Source of the DNA: Prunella strophiata
Taxonomy: Eukaryota > Chordata > Aves > Passeriformes > Prunellidae
NCBI GenBank assembly: GCA_036583965.1
Contig: JAZBQD010000017.1
Span: forward strand, 26,880,385 to 26,944,384
Length of the DNA: 64,000 bases
Reading direction: 5' to 3'
Shown here: positions 37,595 to 49,240 of the stretch, piece after piece
How positions within the stretch are numbered: the stretch's first letter is position 1
Layout of the letters: each line of letters opens with the position of its first letter
The notes under the pieces: generated by a model
What the model was told of the DNA's origin: nothing
The model's database searches: none
The model's input: only the letters and a program-made list of their open reading frames with translations
Position numbers and translations under genes: made by a program

Positions 37595-39935
37595 CCATGC
37601 GCCTGCACTGCCCTCATGGATCTGCTGATTTCAGCAGCCTCTGGTGCTGCCTGGTGAGCTGCCAAAGTGATGAGAATGAGTTATCCTGCTGCCAAAGTGC
37701 ATGACCAGAGACATCTGCTTCCTCTTTTCTGTTCACTTAGATGTTTCTCAGTTCTTCCTGAGACATTCTGCAAGTCAGTCCAATAGTCAACTTGTGCTTT
37801 GTTTAAACCTGATGTTGTGAGCAACATGATGGCAACGCCGGTGTCCATGACGCTATAATGACACCATCACTGATGGCACTGATATTCTCAGTCAACACTC
37901 AAACAAGCATCAGCTTAATAATTGCCTTCTTCCATGAGTAAACCTATCTTTCAAAACCTTCAGGCTCTTCAGACGTCTTTTATGAATCAATTGGTGAAAG
38001 GCAACCCACAATGTGAGCCAGCAGAAGATCCATTCTTCAGGACTAGCAAGTTGGTCCAGAGTTTCCATGTTTCTCTACTGTCAGAAAATACCCGGACTTG
38101 AGATAGTGAAAATTTTCTTTCCCTTCTATCAGTTTTGAACTGAGCACTTGTAAGGAAAGTGGTGCACTGTGAACCAGACCTCAATTGTGACTCAAGGCAG
38201 AGCCAGTTTGATTTCCCATGACACTATCATATATGCCATATTTCAAATTTGTCTAGCAATAGCAAAAGTGACAGCACAGTGTTCAGTAAAAACATCAGAG
38301 AGTTGGGAATTGTCTAACACATTTTTCCGTGGGTCCATGTAGCTCCCCACCATGAATGCCTGCTATGTTTTATGTGAATCCTATAAAAATATTGCCATTT
38401 TTCCATGGGAGCACTGTCTTGCTTGGTCTCAACATGTCTCTGGAAGCAAAGCAAGGCCTTGTGATTAAAGAAGGCCCTGTTGCTGGAAGGATTATTCACA
38501 CTCTGCACCACTCAAGTGTGCAATGATGTGTGAAAGGGTAAATACAGACTTACAGATCCAAGCAGGTAACCACACACCTATTTTTTACATAGAGGTAAGG
38601 TGTCCTAATGAACCCATGACTGAGGAAAGAGAAATATAAGCCTTACAGGAGAATTAAAAATGAGCATGTCTTTGTGCAAGGTCTGGCTGTTCAAACTGCA
38701 TGCCAGCCCTCTCCAGCTTTTCACCATCGTAGTCTACACTCCAGCTCAACCTGTAAGGAGTCCTTGGAGATCTCACTTCTCCCATAGTCACACCATAGTC
38801 CACTCAGACCTCATCATGTTGTGACGTTCTTTTTTGGCAAAGTTAATTTTCGGTCTTTTTCTCCCTACAAAAAAATTACTGCTTGACTATAATACTTTGC
38901 TACACATGAATACATCTGTCCATCCATCATGCCTAATGACTTGTAAGTCTGATTCTAATCAAACTTGGCAGTTGGAAGAGATTGTAAACATCTAGAATAC
39001 CTGCTGAAACAAGCCATCAGCTTGCGACAGAGCGAAAGTTCACTGTAATGCAGCAAGACATTTGTAGTTACGCATCAAAGTATGAGAAGGAAGAAGGAAG
39101 CTATAAGCCCCCATACTCCTAGAAGAAAAGCAAAGTTCTCAAGGACCATGGCAAAATCCAGGAAAGGATGTGATTATTTATCAAATGGGAGGTTCTCAGT
39201 CAGGCAGCTCACGTGCTGGGGTCGGTATTTTCGCCAGAGCAGTAGCACCATGTATTTCCACTGGGCAACCAGTCCTCAGCTAAAGAGCAGCATGTGGCCA
39301 CCACCAGCACTGCAGGGATGTATCCACATGGAAATGCAGTGCCCCACAGGAAAACGTGGCCCATCGGGGTGTGTGGTCTTGTGGAGCTGAAGGTGGCTGG
39401 GACAGTGGAGGTGCAGTAGCTGTTCCAGCCCTTCTGAGTCAAACCTCACAGGACCATTTCTGGCCAGGGAGGGCCAGAGAAGCACAGCCCCACAGCAGCT
39501 CTCCTGTCTGCTTATTCCAAGCTCAGCATGCATCAGATGGAGAGGGCTTTTGCAGAGTGGTGGGTGGCAGTAGAGCTGTGCACCCTGCAGTGTGTGGGGG
39601 CCAGGGTACCCTGGGTCAATCGTGTCCTCTGCTGGCACCGTTCTCCTGGACGCTGGCAGGGAGCCCAGGAACTGTGCAGCTCCCCAGAAAATCAAGTCCA
39701 GCTCTCTCCATAGAAATGCTGCTTCCAGGGATGCTAGCAGGACAGAAACATGCTCCCTCCCCAGTGGTGTCGGCTGGAGGACAAACACCCTCTTTGACAT
39801 CTTTGTTTCTCAGATTTACAGGACCTATTATAGTGATCTGATAGCTTTCCATAAGGTATAGCTTTCCTTAGTATAAAACTGCAGTAACCCAGACTAATGA
39901 TATTGGTAATTTGTTCTGTCTCTATTTATTTCAGA

Positions 39936-40546
39936 GTGTGCTTGCAGCCCAGAAAGCCAATTGTATCCTGGGCTGCATAAAAAGAATTGTGGCCAACAGG
40001 TTGAGGGAGATGGTTCTACTCTGCTCTGATGAGGCCTGACCTGGAGTGCTGTGTCCAGCTCTGGGGTTCCCAGAGGAAAGATGTGGACCTATTTAGAGCA
40101 TAGTCCTGAGGAGGCCATGGAGAAGATCAGAGTGCTGGAGCACCTCTCTTATGAAGACAGGCTCAGAGTGTTGGGGTTGTTCAGCCTGGAGAAGAGAAGG
40201 CTCTTTTGATAGTTAAAGGGGGCTTTACAAGAAAGATGGGGACAGATTTTTTTTTTTTTTTATTGGAGCCTGTAATAGCAGGAGAAGTGTCAAGGCTTTC
40301 AAACTGAGTGTAGATTTAGACTGCTCATTAGGAATTTTTTTTTTTTTTTTTTTTTCAGTGAGGGTGGTGAGACACTGTAACAGGCTGCCCAGAGAAGTTG
40401 TGGATGCCCCATTTGCGAAAGTGCTCAAGGCCAGCTTGTATGGGACTTAGAGTAACCTGGTCAAGTGAAAGTTCTCCCTCCTCATGCCAGGGGGTTGGAC
40501 TAGATAATCATTTATAGGTCCCTTTCAGCCCAAATCGTTCTATGTT
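39936..40546 (+). repeat. CR1 LINE 3' segment
   Basis: Typical CR1 order on the plus strand: 'tcctgggctgcataaaaag', 'tgtccagctctggggttcc', 'gttcagcctggagaagag', 'caggctgcccagagaag', 'gttggactagataatca' and a final 'cgttctatg'. The copy is 5'-truncated, and its body is interrupted by two T-runs (40,247-40,261 and 40,335-40,355). Confidence 0.92.
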
Positions 40547-43352
40547 TTGTGGTTTTTTTCTGTTGCTCTGTTCAAGGCCTGCAGAAGCCCAGGGATGGAC
40601 ATCCCCAGTGCCTGCCTTGCTCACTGACTCTGGGGCATCCCTGCGCACAGCGCAGCACCCCTCAGGCACATTCCTCTGCTTTTTCCAAGCCTGTCGTGGC
40701 AGCAGGGCAGAGCAGTGTACTTCCTCAGGGCAGGGCCCGAGGCAGGCCATGGCTCCCTGCTGCCTGCAGGTCACCCTGCTGCGAGGACATGAGCCCCAGT
40801 GTCACAGCACAGCCCCCTGCTTCCAGGATCCCCCTGCTCCCAGGATCCTGTGCCACAATGTCACTGCTTGCTCTGTGTGAGCTGAGGAGCTCTTCTGCCC
40901 AGGCATTGTCTTAGGGGGATTGGGAAGGGCTGGCTTCATCTGGAGGGACAGGTAGCAGCAAAGGAATAAGTGAACAGAGGCAGAAAGCTCTGGAGATCCA
41001 ATTGCAACACCCAGCTGGCTTTTGCTGAGAGCCCAGAGGAGTCAAATCAGGAGCAGCACTGTCTCCATGGGAGAAAGTTCCATGAGAACCCAGGCCATGA
41101 GCTTTGTCTACGATTTGCAATGATCATTACTTGAAATAAAGACTTGAAGACTTGAACAAAGAAACTTGAATCATCTTCCAAACCTGGAAGTCCTTTTGCA
41201 CAGTTCTGCTGCCAGCATTGAACTGTCTTTGCAGGGTGGTTTTGCACAGTGGGAAGGGTCCCAAGAAGCCCTGATACAGTGAATGTTGACACAGACCAGC
41301 TCCTAATCCTAATCTCCTTGTTTCCTGAATGGTGCTGGCTGGTCCTGTCATGGACTGAGGATGTCCCATAGTTACGACAGGAAAGATGCATGAGCTCGTA
41401 CCACCTTACCCAGCTGTATCAGGCTTATTCCCCCTTTCCTTTCAGTTGTATCCACTCCTGTAAGGTCTGTATCTTTTTAACCACATGGTGCTAAGCTGTG
41501 CCCCGTGTCTCAGGCCCCATTTTGTGTGCTTGCCTCAGAAGCAAAGTGACAGCAATCTTCTGCACAAGGCGTAGTCAGGCCTGCCAGAGCAAAGGGAGGT
41601 GCCTGCAAAGCTTTGGTTGTGTGTAGGTTGAGGAGAGCAAGGGAAAAAAATAGCTTCCTCTGCAGAGAAGCTCATCACTGGGCAAGAAGATATGTTCTGT
41701 ACATGCAGCTACATTCATCTAAGTGAAGAAAAACTTCCACCATTTCTTAGACAGTCTTTGATAGCTTTTAATTTGAAAGTTTTCTTTATCTGTTTTGGGG
41801 GTTTTGGTGTCATACACAACTTTTTCTAATCACTAGAATAAGGTTAAATGGGCCTTGCCAAAATCTGGCTCCAAAGCCAGCTCATGTTTGATTACTGCTG
41901 CATGTTCCCAGATCCTTGCTCATCTTCTGTTGGTTTGGGTGGGTCCTGCCTAACATACAGCCTGATTATTTGTCACAGCAATTTAATATACAAATCACAC
42001 AAATCCATTTGTTACAAGGGTGCTCAGCCTTTGTGCCTATCAGCAGTGCATTTCTTCTCTATGCACTGCTTTGCCTCCCTGGACAGACAGCAGCAAGAAT
42101 AGCATCTGTCCAGAGGTGCCAGGACCTGGCTGGACCCTTGGGCAGTGTATTTTCTGGAGGAGAATCTGGGATGGCAGTTATGCTCAAAGGTAGGGTTTTT
42201 CCCACTGTTGACCTGATTTTACCTGACAGTTCCCGTAGGAAAAACTTTGCATTAGCATCTGCCTACTTAAGAGTAAGCTGCTTTCAGTACTTCTAGCTCT
42301 GCTCTGATCTGCCAGTACACATCCGGATAACCTCAGTGCTGGAGTAAAAAACAGAGCTTCCACGAGTTAACAGAGGATATCACTGTCTCAATGCAAATGA
42401 GATGTCTCAGAGACTACCAAGTTCTCTCTACACTTTTTAAGAGAAATGAAAGCAAAGGTTGCAGGAATGTATTCCAAGAAACAGGATGGGTTTCACCAAG
42501 GGCGACTGGTGCCCTTCTGTTCAGTGGTATTTGTTGTGGCTCCCTCCTGGTGTTAATTCATACATACCCAAGTAGTGAATAGGTTATTTGGAAAAAATTA
42601 CACCTGCACAGTAGGTGGGCTCTGAAGTCAGAAGTAGCAGGCAACATCAAGGACACACATTTCTTCTCTGAGTGTCGATGTGTAAACCTGCATCTTCCTT
42701 CTCTGGCAACTTAACTAATGGGGAAGTGCTGAGCAGTTTGTGTGCCTGCACATTCACTGGATAAACAGAGCACGAGAGAGCATTTTATTCCCTGTTTTTT
42801 CTTCAGAAGGATGCTGCACCTGCAGATGTAGGAGAAAGTCATATGAAATGAAAGAGACATATGAATGTTAACCAGTGGCAATGTGGAAAGGTGGCCAGGC
42901 ATGGCCGGGTGACCCTGCTGTCAAAGATCTATGCAAATGCAGCATCACAGAACAGTGTCCTCTCAAAATGCAAGGAGAAAAAGAAAGACTTCCCCGATTC
43001 TCTTACACTACTGCATCTTTATTGTGTCCTTTATTACCTCAATTCACTCTGGGGGGTATCTTCGGGAACTTTAGCAATTGGCAGACTCGGAAGACCAGGC
43101 CTCTCTTGCAGAAGTCAAGGGGCCTTCTCCAAAAATCTCACTGAGAGCAGCTGTCACTTTGAAGGGGGGAGCTGGCATATGTGCTACCCCTTTTTCTCCA
43201 GCCTGGTGCTAAATGCAGGGTGATGACAGCATTCAGTCCCACACAAAATGGAATTAGCAGCACTGTTCTTAAAAGGTATAAAAAACTAGGGCCCGGTACA
43301 GATTTATTCATTCAGAAACAAACTCTGGGGGAAAAGAGACTGAGAAATCTAA

Positions 43353-43374
43353 TTTTTTTTTTTTTTTTTTTTTT
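43353..43374 (+). repeat. Poly(T) run
   Basis: Twenty-two T in intergenic DNA. It could be the reverse tail of an unrecognised retroposon on the minus strand. Confidence 0.85.
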
Positions 43375-44335
43375 GTAAATTACAGTGGGTGTGAGTTCCC
43401 AGATAAACAAGACTGAACATCAGTGTGCTGGGAACGGCATACCTACCGCTGCTACCAGCACCCAGGTTATCTGTGTCAGCTCAGAGCAGGAGGGAACAGG
43501 ACTGCAGCAGCAAGGGAGCTCTGCCTAACCTGCCCAGTCACACAGCCTCACCCCATCCCTGACCCCAGCATGGGGGCTTGGCGTGCCTTGGGCCAAGAAT
43601 TTACTGGGCAAGAAGTAAATCCATGGTTTCCTGCTGTTTTATCTGCTACGCTTGGAATTTGGTCACTCAGCCCTCAAGTGCAAGCATGTGGAAAAATGCA
43701 GGTCAAGGCCATCCTTAAGCTGCCAAGGAGATGCAGAGCATTTGCAGATTGTGGGTGCATTTAGAGCATGTCTTGCAGATCAGAGGTCTGAACAGGCAGT
43801 GGTCAACACAAGGGAGAAGAGAAGCGGGTGCCCATGGATCAGGGCAAGTGCAGCAACTTCTGCCCAGCCACAGCTTTAAGCTGCAGCAGGGGGAAAAAGT
43901 GTGCAATGGATACTCCCTTAGGCTGTTGCACTTCTGAGGTCCACTGTACAGCTTCCTGGCAGGAAGCTCTAGTCTTCTCCAGATTTGTGCCAGATTGATG
44001 ATTCAGACTGCATCTGGTGAGAGTGCCAGCAGGCAGGATTGGTCTGTGTACTCACAATCTTGTGTTCTCCCAGCTGACAGTGTCACAGGGTAATTCTTCT
44101 ATCATACAAGAAATAATGAATGCTACTCACTGCCTGACATACTGCAGTATTTACTCAAAGTAATAAAAAGGAGGAAGATAGCCGAAGACATATTCTGAAT
44201 CCTGAAAGTCTGGCAAAATTGCTAGGAAGTGGTATGGCTTCTCCCTTCCCCAGTTACAGAGTGAGATTTCAGGTGTCGAGTTTTAGATCCACAGTATATC
44301 CAAGGGCAAACCTCTGGTGGTCACTTGCATTTCTG

Positions 44336-44474
44336 GTGTTGGTTTTGGGTTTTGATTTTGGTTTGGTTTGTTGGGGTTTTTTTTGGTTTGGTTTGGTTTG
44401 GTTTAAGGTTTTTTGTTTGATGGGGTTTTTTGGGCATTTTTGGGGGTTGTTTGGGTTTTTTTTGAGTTTTTTTA
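44336..44474 (+). repeat. TTTGG-rich degenerate simple repeat
   Basis: A stretch made almost only of T and G, with several GGTTT units near 44,360-44,405 and longer T and G runs to the right. It is low-complexity sequence; frames through it have no coding meaning. Confidence 0.85.
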
Positions 44475-46249
44475 ATACAAAGGTGAACAAATTGCTCCTT
44501 CTCTCTCCTACTTGTGTGGACACCTCAGAGTGGTCAGAGGAACAGAACAGAGACTGTTATCCTCTCTATAAAAGCCATCTAGATGCAGGGAGCAAGCTAA
44601 AGATGAGAATGAGCATGGCACTTGCCCTCCTCTTTTTTCCTTGCCCCGTTGTGCAGCAGGAGGGTGGATGGTGGGCTCTGGTTCGGGCTGCAGGAGCAAG
44701 GCAGTGCTCTTCTCTTGGGGCACGGCCGTACTTGTGGGACCCGCGCGTCTGCTGCTCCGCCAAAGCCCTGGGAGGAGCAGCAGAGCAGGAGTTACAATAT
44801 CAGTATGGGTGCAGAGCATGGGAAGGCTGAGAGCAGCCAAGAAATCCAGGAAAGCCAACAGATAACAGCAAGGAAATGGCAGGTGCTGGGTGGAGTGGTG
44901 ATGACACCAAGGCCACGCCACCGATAAGGCCAGCGGGCAGATGTGGGGCAAGAGCGATGTGACGCAAGCCAGCCTGGCCGGCTGCCGCCCGTGGCCACTG
45001 CCATGGAAAGCCTGCAGACAGAGCTGCAGCCCCCCAGGAGGGGAGAGGTGCAATAAGGGTTTGTGATGTGATGAGCAGTCCCGGATGAGTGCATGGATGT
45101 GGGTACCACTGGTGTGGCACGAGCACAAAGGCAGGGGCAGCGCTGCAAGGGAGCTGGCCTAAGATTGGTTTCAGAAGCAGAAGTCTCCTTGCTTGCTGCC
45201 ACTGTCTCCAGCAGAGTTTATGTGTCTTGCTGGTGGTGACACTAGGTCTCCAGCTCCTCAGGCAAACCCAAAGCCTTCACGTCTCCCCGTCCTATGTCTT
45301 GAAGCCTTCCACATCACCATCTGGCTGGTGTAAGTATAGGGAAAAAATGCAGAGCCAGCTGCAGCCCCCCGGCCAATGTAAGGGAAGTAGCCACCAGAAA
45401 ACCTCCTGTCCCACCTCAGGAAGAATTTCCCCACCTCTTCTTCAAGGGGTACAGTAGGCAGGGACTTTCATCAGAAGTTGCAAGTTTGTGCTTGGCAGAA
45501 AAGATTGAAAAGACAAAAACAGTTTGCAAGACGTCATTTACCCTTTGTCATCTCTTAGCATATCATTTTAATCTGCTTTGTGAAGGCACTGGAATTTGAA
45601 TACTACTGAGGAATGAGGTGGAGGAAGATCAAGCCTTGTATCAGCCAACAGCTTTGCTACCTCCAGCTCAGAGGGGAAGCAGACATTTCCTGCCACCCTC
45701 TGCCCAAGGAGAGTGATCTGGAGTACACAACGTGTCCCAGCAGCACAGCCCCAGCCCACTGCTCCTGAGCTGCTGCTGGCATGACCAGAGAACCAGGCCA
45801 TGGAATCAGAGGCAGCAGATATGGCACCAGAGGCATTACAATCAGCATTTGGATGTTTTTCTTGGTAGTAAAAGCTTTGGAGAAGACTTTAAAGGCCCAA
45901 GATAGCCCTCATCTGGAGCTGTGAAGTGTGCTGGTGTGTGAGCAGTTTGCAGGAGGGGGCTCTGTGTTGTTCATCTTGTGAGTGTTGGCTAGGACCAGAT
46001 TTGCCAGATGTGAATCTAAGGACATACATCCATGTGTGCTGGAGACTGACAGCTGCTTGTCCCATGGACCCAACCTGCTGGTGGCAGGATCCTTCAGGGC
46101 TCACCCAACAAACCTTGTGCACAGTGAGGCTTGGTCAGGAGCATGTCCCACTGAGATGGAGCTGTCCCACCTCTGTGCTGCTTTGGGTTGTACACCCTTT
46201 GGGGTAAGGTTCTTTCCTGACTCCTGACCTGATCATCTCAAGGCTGCAG

Positions 46250-46395
46250 TTTGTGACAATCGCTTTTTATTCTGTCATCTGGCACCACCAAAAAGAGATT
46301 GGCTTCATCAGCTTCCCTTCCAGCAGTTGTAGGCTGCTATCAGATCCCCCTTGGCCTCCCTTGTACTAGACTAAACAAGACTAACAGGACCCCAT
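46250..46395 (-). repeat. Diverged CR1 LINE fragment
   Basis: The plus strand resembles a reverse-complement CR1 3' region: 'tcatctggcaccaccaaaaag', then 'tatcagatcccccttggcc' and 'ctagactaaacaagac', where younger copies have a 'gataagatcccctc' and 'aggctaaacagccc' series. It is strongly decayed. Edges are approximate. Confidence 0.55.
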
Positions 46396-47440
46396 GTGCC
46401 TTGGGAACAACTGCTAATGCAGTTAAATATTTACTTTAGTTGAGGGATTTCCAAAGTGGAATAATAATGAAAGCCAGAGGTTATTGAACTGTGTAAACTC
46501 CATGAAGAGGGAATATAAAACATGTGTGCAGCTGCCTTGGCAGAGTGGAGAAATGACCCTGCAAGGGGAACCCTGAGCTGGTTACGTTGCCACTTCCCAA
46601 GTCCTGGTCACAGCCCTGCTGCGTTGCAGGACCTCCAATAGAAGGATGCAAGCAGCCTCTGGCAGGGCCCATCCCTCTCTGGCCACAAGGGATGCTCATG
46701 CTGTCCCCTTTTGACTCAGACAGAGAGGGCCAGCCTGTATCTTCCTCTGGGGAAAAAACATCCTAAGCACAGTCGTAGTCAGATCCTCAGTGAGTGCAAA
46801 TGTGTGTGCTCCATGCAGCTGGGGCTCTCCCAGCCTGCTGGTGGTTTCTGTAGGGCACCTACCCTCTGCTCACCCCTTGCACACATGAGACATCCCATCT
46901 GCTCCCATGGGGAAGGTGACTCTCTGTCCCTTCTGGCCCAGACCTCATTTCAGCAAGTCTGACCCGAAGGAGTTTTCAGTCAGCATTGGTCTTGCACTGA
47001 CTTTATGATCAGTGGTCCTCTTTTCCATCCTTCACCAACTGATTTTTTTTTTCACCAAAGGAAAGTGGGGACAGATGTAGAAAATAAAGTTTCTGAGAAA
47101 GAGCAGATAAAAATGCTCACCCTGACATAAGGTGTCCAGTCTTGCAGGCAAAGCAGCTGGGATATTCTGGGGTCATGATTCTTTTTGAAAAGACAGTGTT
47201 TCTTGCCACTGAGGATCATCTCCAGCCTCTCTGTCCTCTCCCTGCTCTGTGTGCCACCTCTGTGTATTTAATTTGGGTATCCATGCACATTGCCCCCTTC
47301 CAACACACTGAATCCTATGATAAAGATAATTTTGCTCTGGCAATCTCAGTTGCAGCCAAGGTGGTGAGTAAGGTATTAAACCACCTCTGATTATGTGGCT
47401 CCTCTGAGCATAGGCAGTCACTCCAGACCCTCTGCACCCC

Positions 47441-47560
47441 CATCCCGTCCCATCCCGTCCCATCCCATCCCATCCCATCCCATCCCATCCCATCCCATCC
47501 CATCCCATCCCATCCCATCCCATCCCATCCCATCCCATCCCGTCCCATCCCATCCCACCC
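47441..47560 (+). repeat. CATCC pentamer array (GGGAT repeat on the minus strand)
   Basis: Twenty-four tandem pentamers: CATCC with three CGTCC variants (units 2, 4 and 21) and a final CACCC. On the minus strand it reads as repeated GGGAT, runs of three G separated by two bases. Because 5 is not a multiple of 3 and no unit creates a stop, it remains open in several frames and produces a spurious G-W-D-G-M peptide repeat. Confidence 0.97.
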
Positions 47561-47861
47561 CGTGACTGTGTGGGCTGGCTGCAGCACGGTGACAGGGCTC
47601 CTGTTGTGTTTGGGATCCTGACCAGTGCGTCAGGCAGCTGAGTGTCCACCTGGCTGGGTCTCATGGGATAATGCCACAGTGCCACCACTCTAATCAGCCT
47701 GAATTTCCTGGCTTTTCTATGTCTAGTCTCACAACTCAGCTGCAGAGACCTGTCATGTGTGAAGAGCAGCAGCTGCAAGGCTGAAGGGATGGTTTAGGTG
47801 AGGTACAATCAGAAGCAGCTGGCTGGGGTAAGCAGAGAAGGGCAGCATTGCCCAACCCTGA

Positions 47862-48930
47862 TGTGTTGGTTTTGCATGGCTTGGTTTTTGATGGCAGGGG
47901 ACCACGGAGGTGGCTTCTGTGGGAACCTGCTGGAAACTTCCACCATGTTCAGCAGAGCCAATCCCTGATGGCTCTGAAGATGGACATTTGCCACTGGACA
48001 TTGGCAAAGGCTGGGCCAATCAGAGAGGTTGGTAATGCCTCTGTGATAACAGATTTAATAGGAAAATTAAAACGAAGTGGGGCATGCCGTGTTAATTCCA
48101 GCCAGAGAAGAGGAGGAAGTGAGAACATGAGAGGGAAACAACATGGAGACACCAAGGTCAGTGGAGAAGGAGGGGCAGGAGGTGCTCCAGGCACTGCAGC
48201 CAAGATTCCCCTGCAGGCTGTGGTGCAGCCCATGGTGAAGCAGCTGTGCCCCTGCAGCCCTTGGGGATTCACAGGCATGCAGAGATCCACCTGCACCCCA
48301 TGGAGGTGCCCATGCTGGAGCAGGTGGATGCCTGGAGGAGGCTGTGACCCTGTGGGAGACCCATGGAGAGAGGGACCTGCCCTCCTGCCCCTAGGCTGGA
48401 GCAGCCTGTCCTTGGAGGACTGCACCCCGTGGGAAGAGAGCCACACTGCAGCAGTTTTGGGAGCACTGTTTGCCTGTGGGAGGGACTCTCATTGCAGCAA
48501 TTTTGGGAAGACTGCTGTTCCTGAGATTTGGAGCCATGCTGGAGAAGTTCACAGAGAACTGGCTCCTGTGGGAAGGGACCCCATGGTCTCACAGGGGAAA
48601 GGCTTCTCTCCCTGTGCAGCAGAAGAAGACCTCGGGTGATGAACTGACCAAAACCCCCATGCCCTGTCTCCTGTGCTGTCAGTTGGAAGGAGAGAAGGCT
48701 TGTGGGGAAAGAAAGGTGTTTTTAAGGGCTCATTTTACTTCTCATTATCCTCCTCTGACTTTGTTAGTAATAATTTCACTTTGTATCTCTAAGCTGAGCC
48801 TCTTTTGCCCTTGGAGTGTTTTCTGCCAGTCCTTATTTCAACTCATGAAGCCTTCATGTAATTTTTCTCTCCTCTGCCCATCTGTGGCAGGGGAGGGTGA
48901 GTGAGTGATTTCCATGGCTGCCTGGCGTTG
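47862..48930 (+). mobile_element. Probable solo LTR of an avian endogenous retrovirus
   Basis: The block begins TGTGTTGGTTTTGCATGG. It continues with 'aaacaacatggagacacca', then an internal series of degenerate units built around 'ggagcag...ctgcaccccgtggga' (about 48,230-48,600), then 'gatgaactgaccaaaaccc', and ends near 'gagtgagtgatttcc'. This order resembles a long LTR family I know from songbird genomes. I see no gag, pol or env sequence on either side, so it would be a solitary LTR. Target-site duplications cannot be defined by eye, and the right edge is uncertain. An open frame at 47,848-48,639 runs through it, but its composition follows the internal units and is not a protein gene. Confidence 0.6.
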
Positions 48931-49006
48931 GGAAGTGCAAAGGAATTGTAAAGCAGCCTCCAATGCTGCCACCTGAAGCTGACAATTGGGAAGCTTGAGG
49001 GGAAAG

Positions 49007-49129
49007 CTTATCTTATGTGTGAGAGTGCCCAAGTGATCCCTTCGGGTGTACAGTCCAGCTGCTCCCAGCAGGAACAAAACACTGCTTTTCCCACTGTTCC
49101 TGAGATAAGGCCATGCCCTCCCCTATAAA
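49007..49129 (+). promoter_or_regulatory. SPINK4: Candidate SPINK4 core promoter with GATA motifs and TATA box
   Basis: A TATAAA box lies at 49,124-49,129, 51 bases before the start codon, so transcription would begin near 49,150-49,160. An AGATAAGG motif at 49,103-49,110 sits just upstream of it. A second GATA motif in reverse (CTTATCTTAT) lies at 49,007-49,016. GATA4 and GATA6 act in gut epithelium, where mammalian SPINK4 is expressed. Their use here is an inference. Confidence 0.6.
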
Positions 49130-49179
49130 GGTGGCCACGAGCAGAGCCAGGTGCATGAGCAGGTCTGCCTGAAGTGACC

Positions 49180-49240
49180 ATGCCTGGGAGAGAGCTGCTG
49201 CTGCTGCTGCTGGCAGCAATGGCTCTGGTTGCTGCTGGAG
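49180..49240 (+). CDS. SPINK4: SPINK4 coding exon 1 (signal peptide)
   Basis: Encodes M-P-G-R-E, a run of six Leu, then A-A-M-A-L-V-A-A-G, ending in phase 1 before a GTAAAT donor. The Leu run is written as six consecutive CTG codons, so it is a triplet repeat inside a signal peptide. Confidence 0.9.

Larger units (their letters stand above)
36620..47440. other. Intergenic region between B4GALT1 and SPINK4
   Basis: No exon of a known family is recognised on either strand. Contents noted are an (AC)n tract, one CR1 copy, T-runs, a TTTGG-rich simple repeat and a decayed CR1 piece, each listed separately. The mammalian arrangement also has B4GALT1 and SPINK4 adjacent with divergent transcription. 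Confidence 0.55.

Noticed and set aside
47173..47778. 201-residue minus-strand open frame with G-M-G-W-D repeats
   Set aside because: The repeat peptide is a direct product of the CATCC pentamer array, which cannot make a stop codon. The flanks are not protein-like.
47848..48639. 263-residue plus-strand open frame
   Set aside because: It runs through the LTR-like repeat, and its composition follows the repeat's internal units. It has no family signature.
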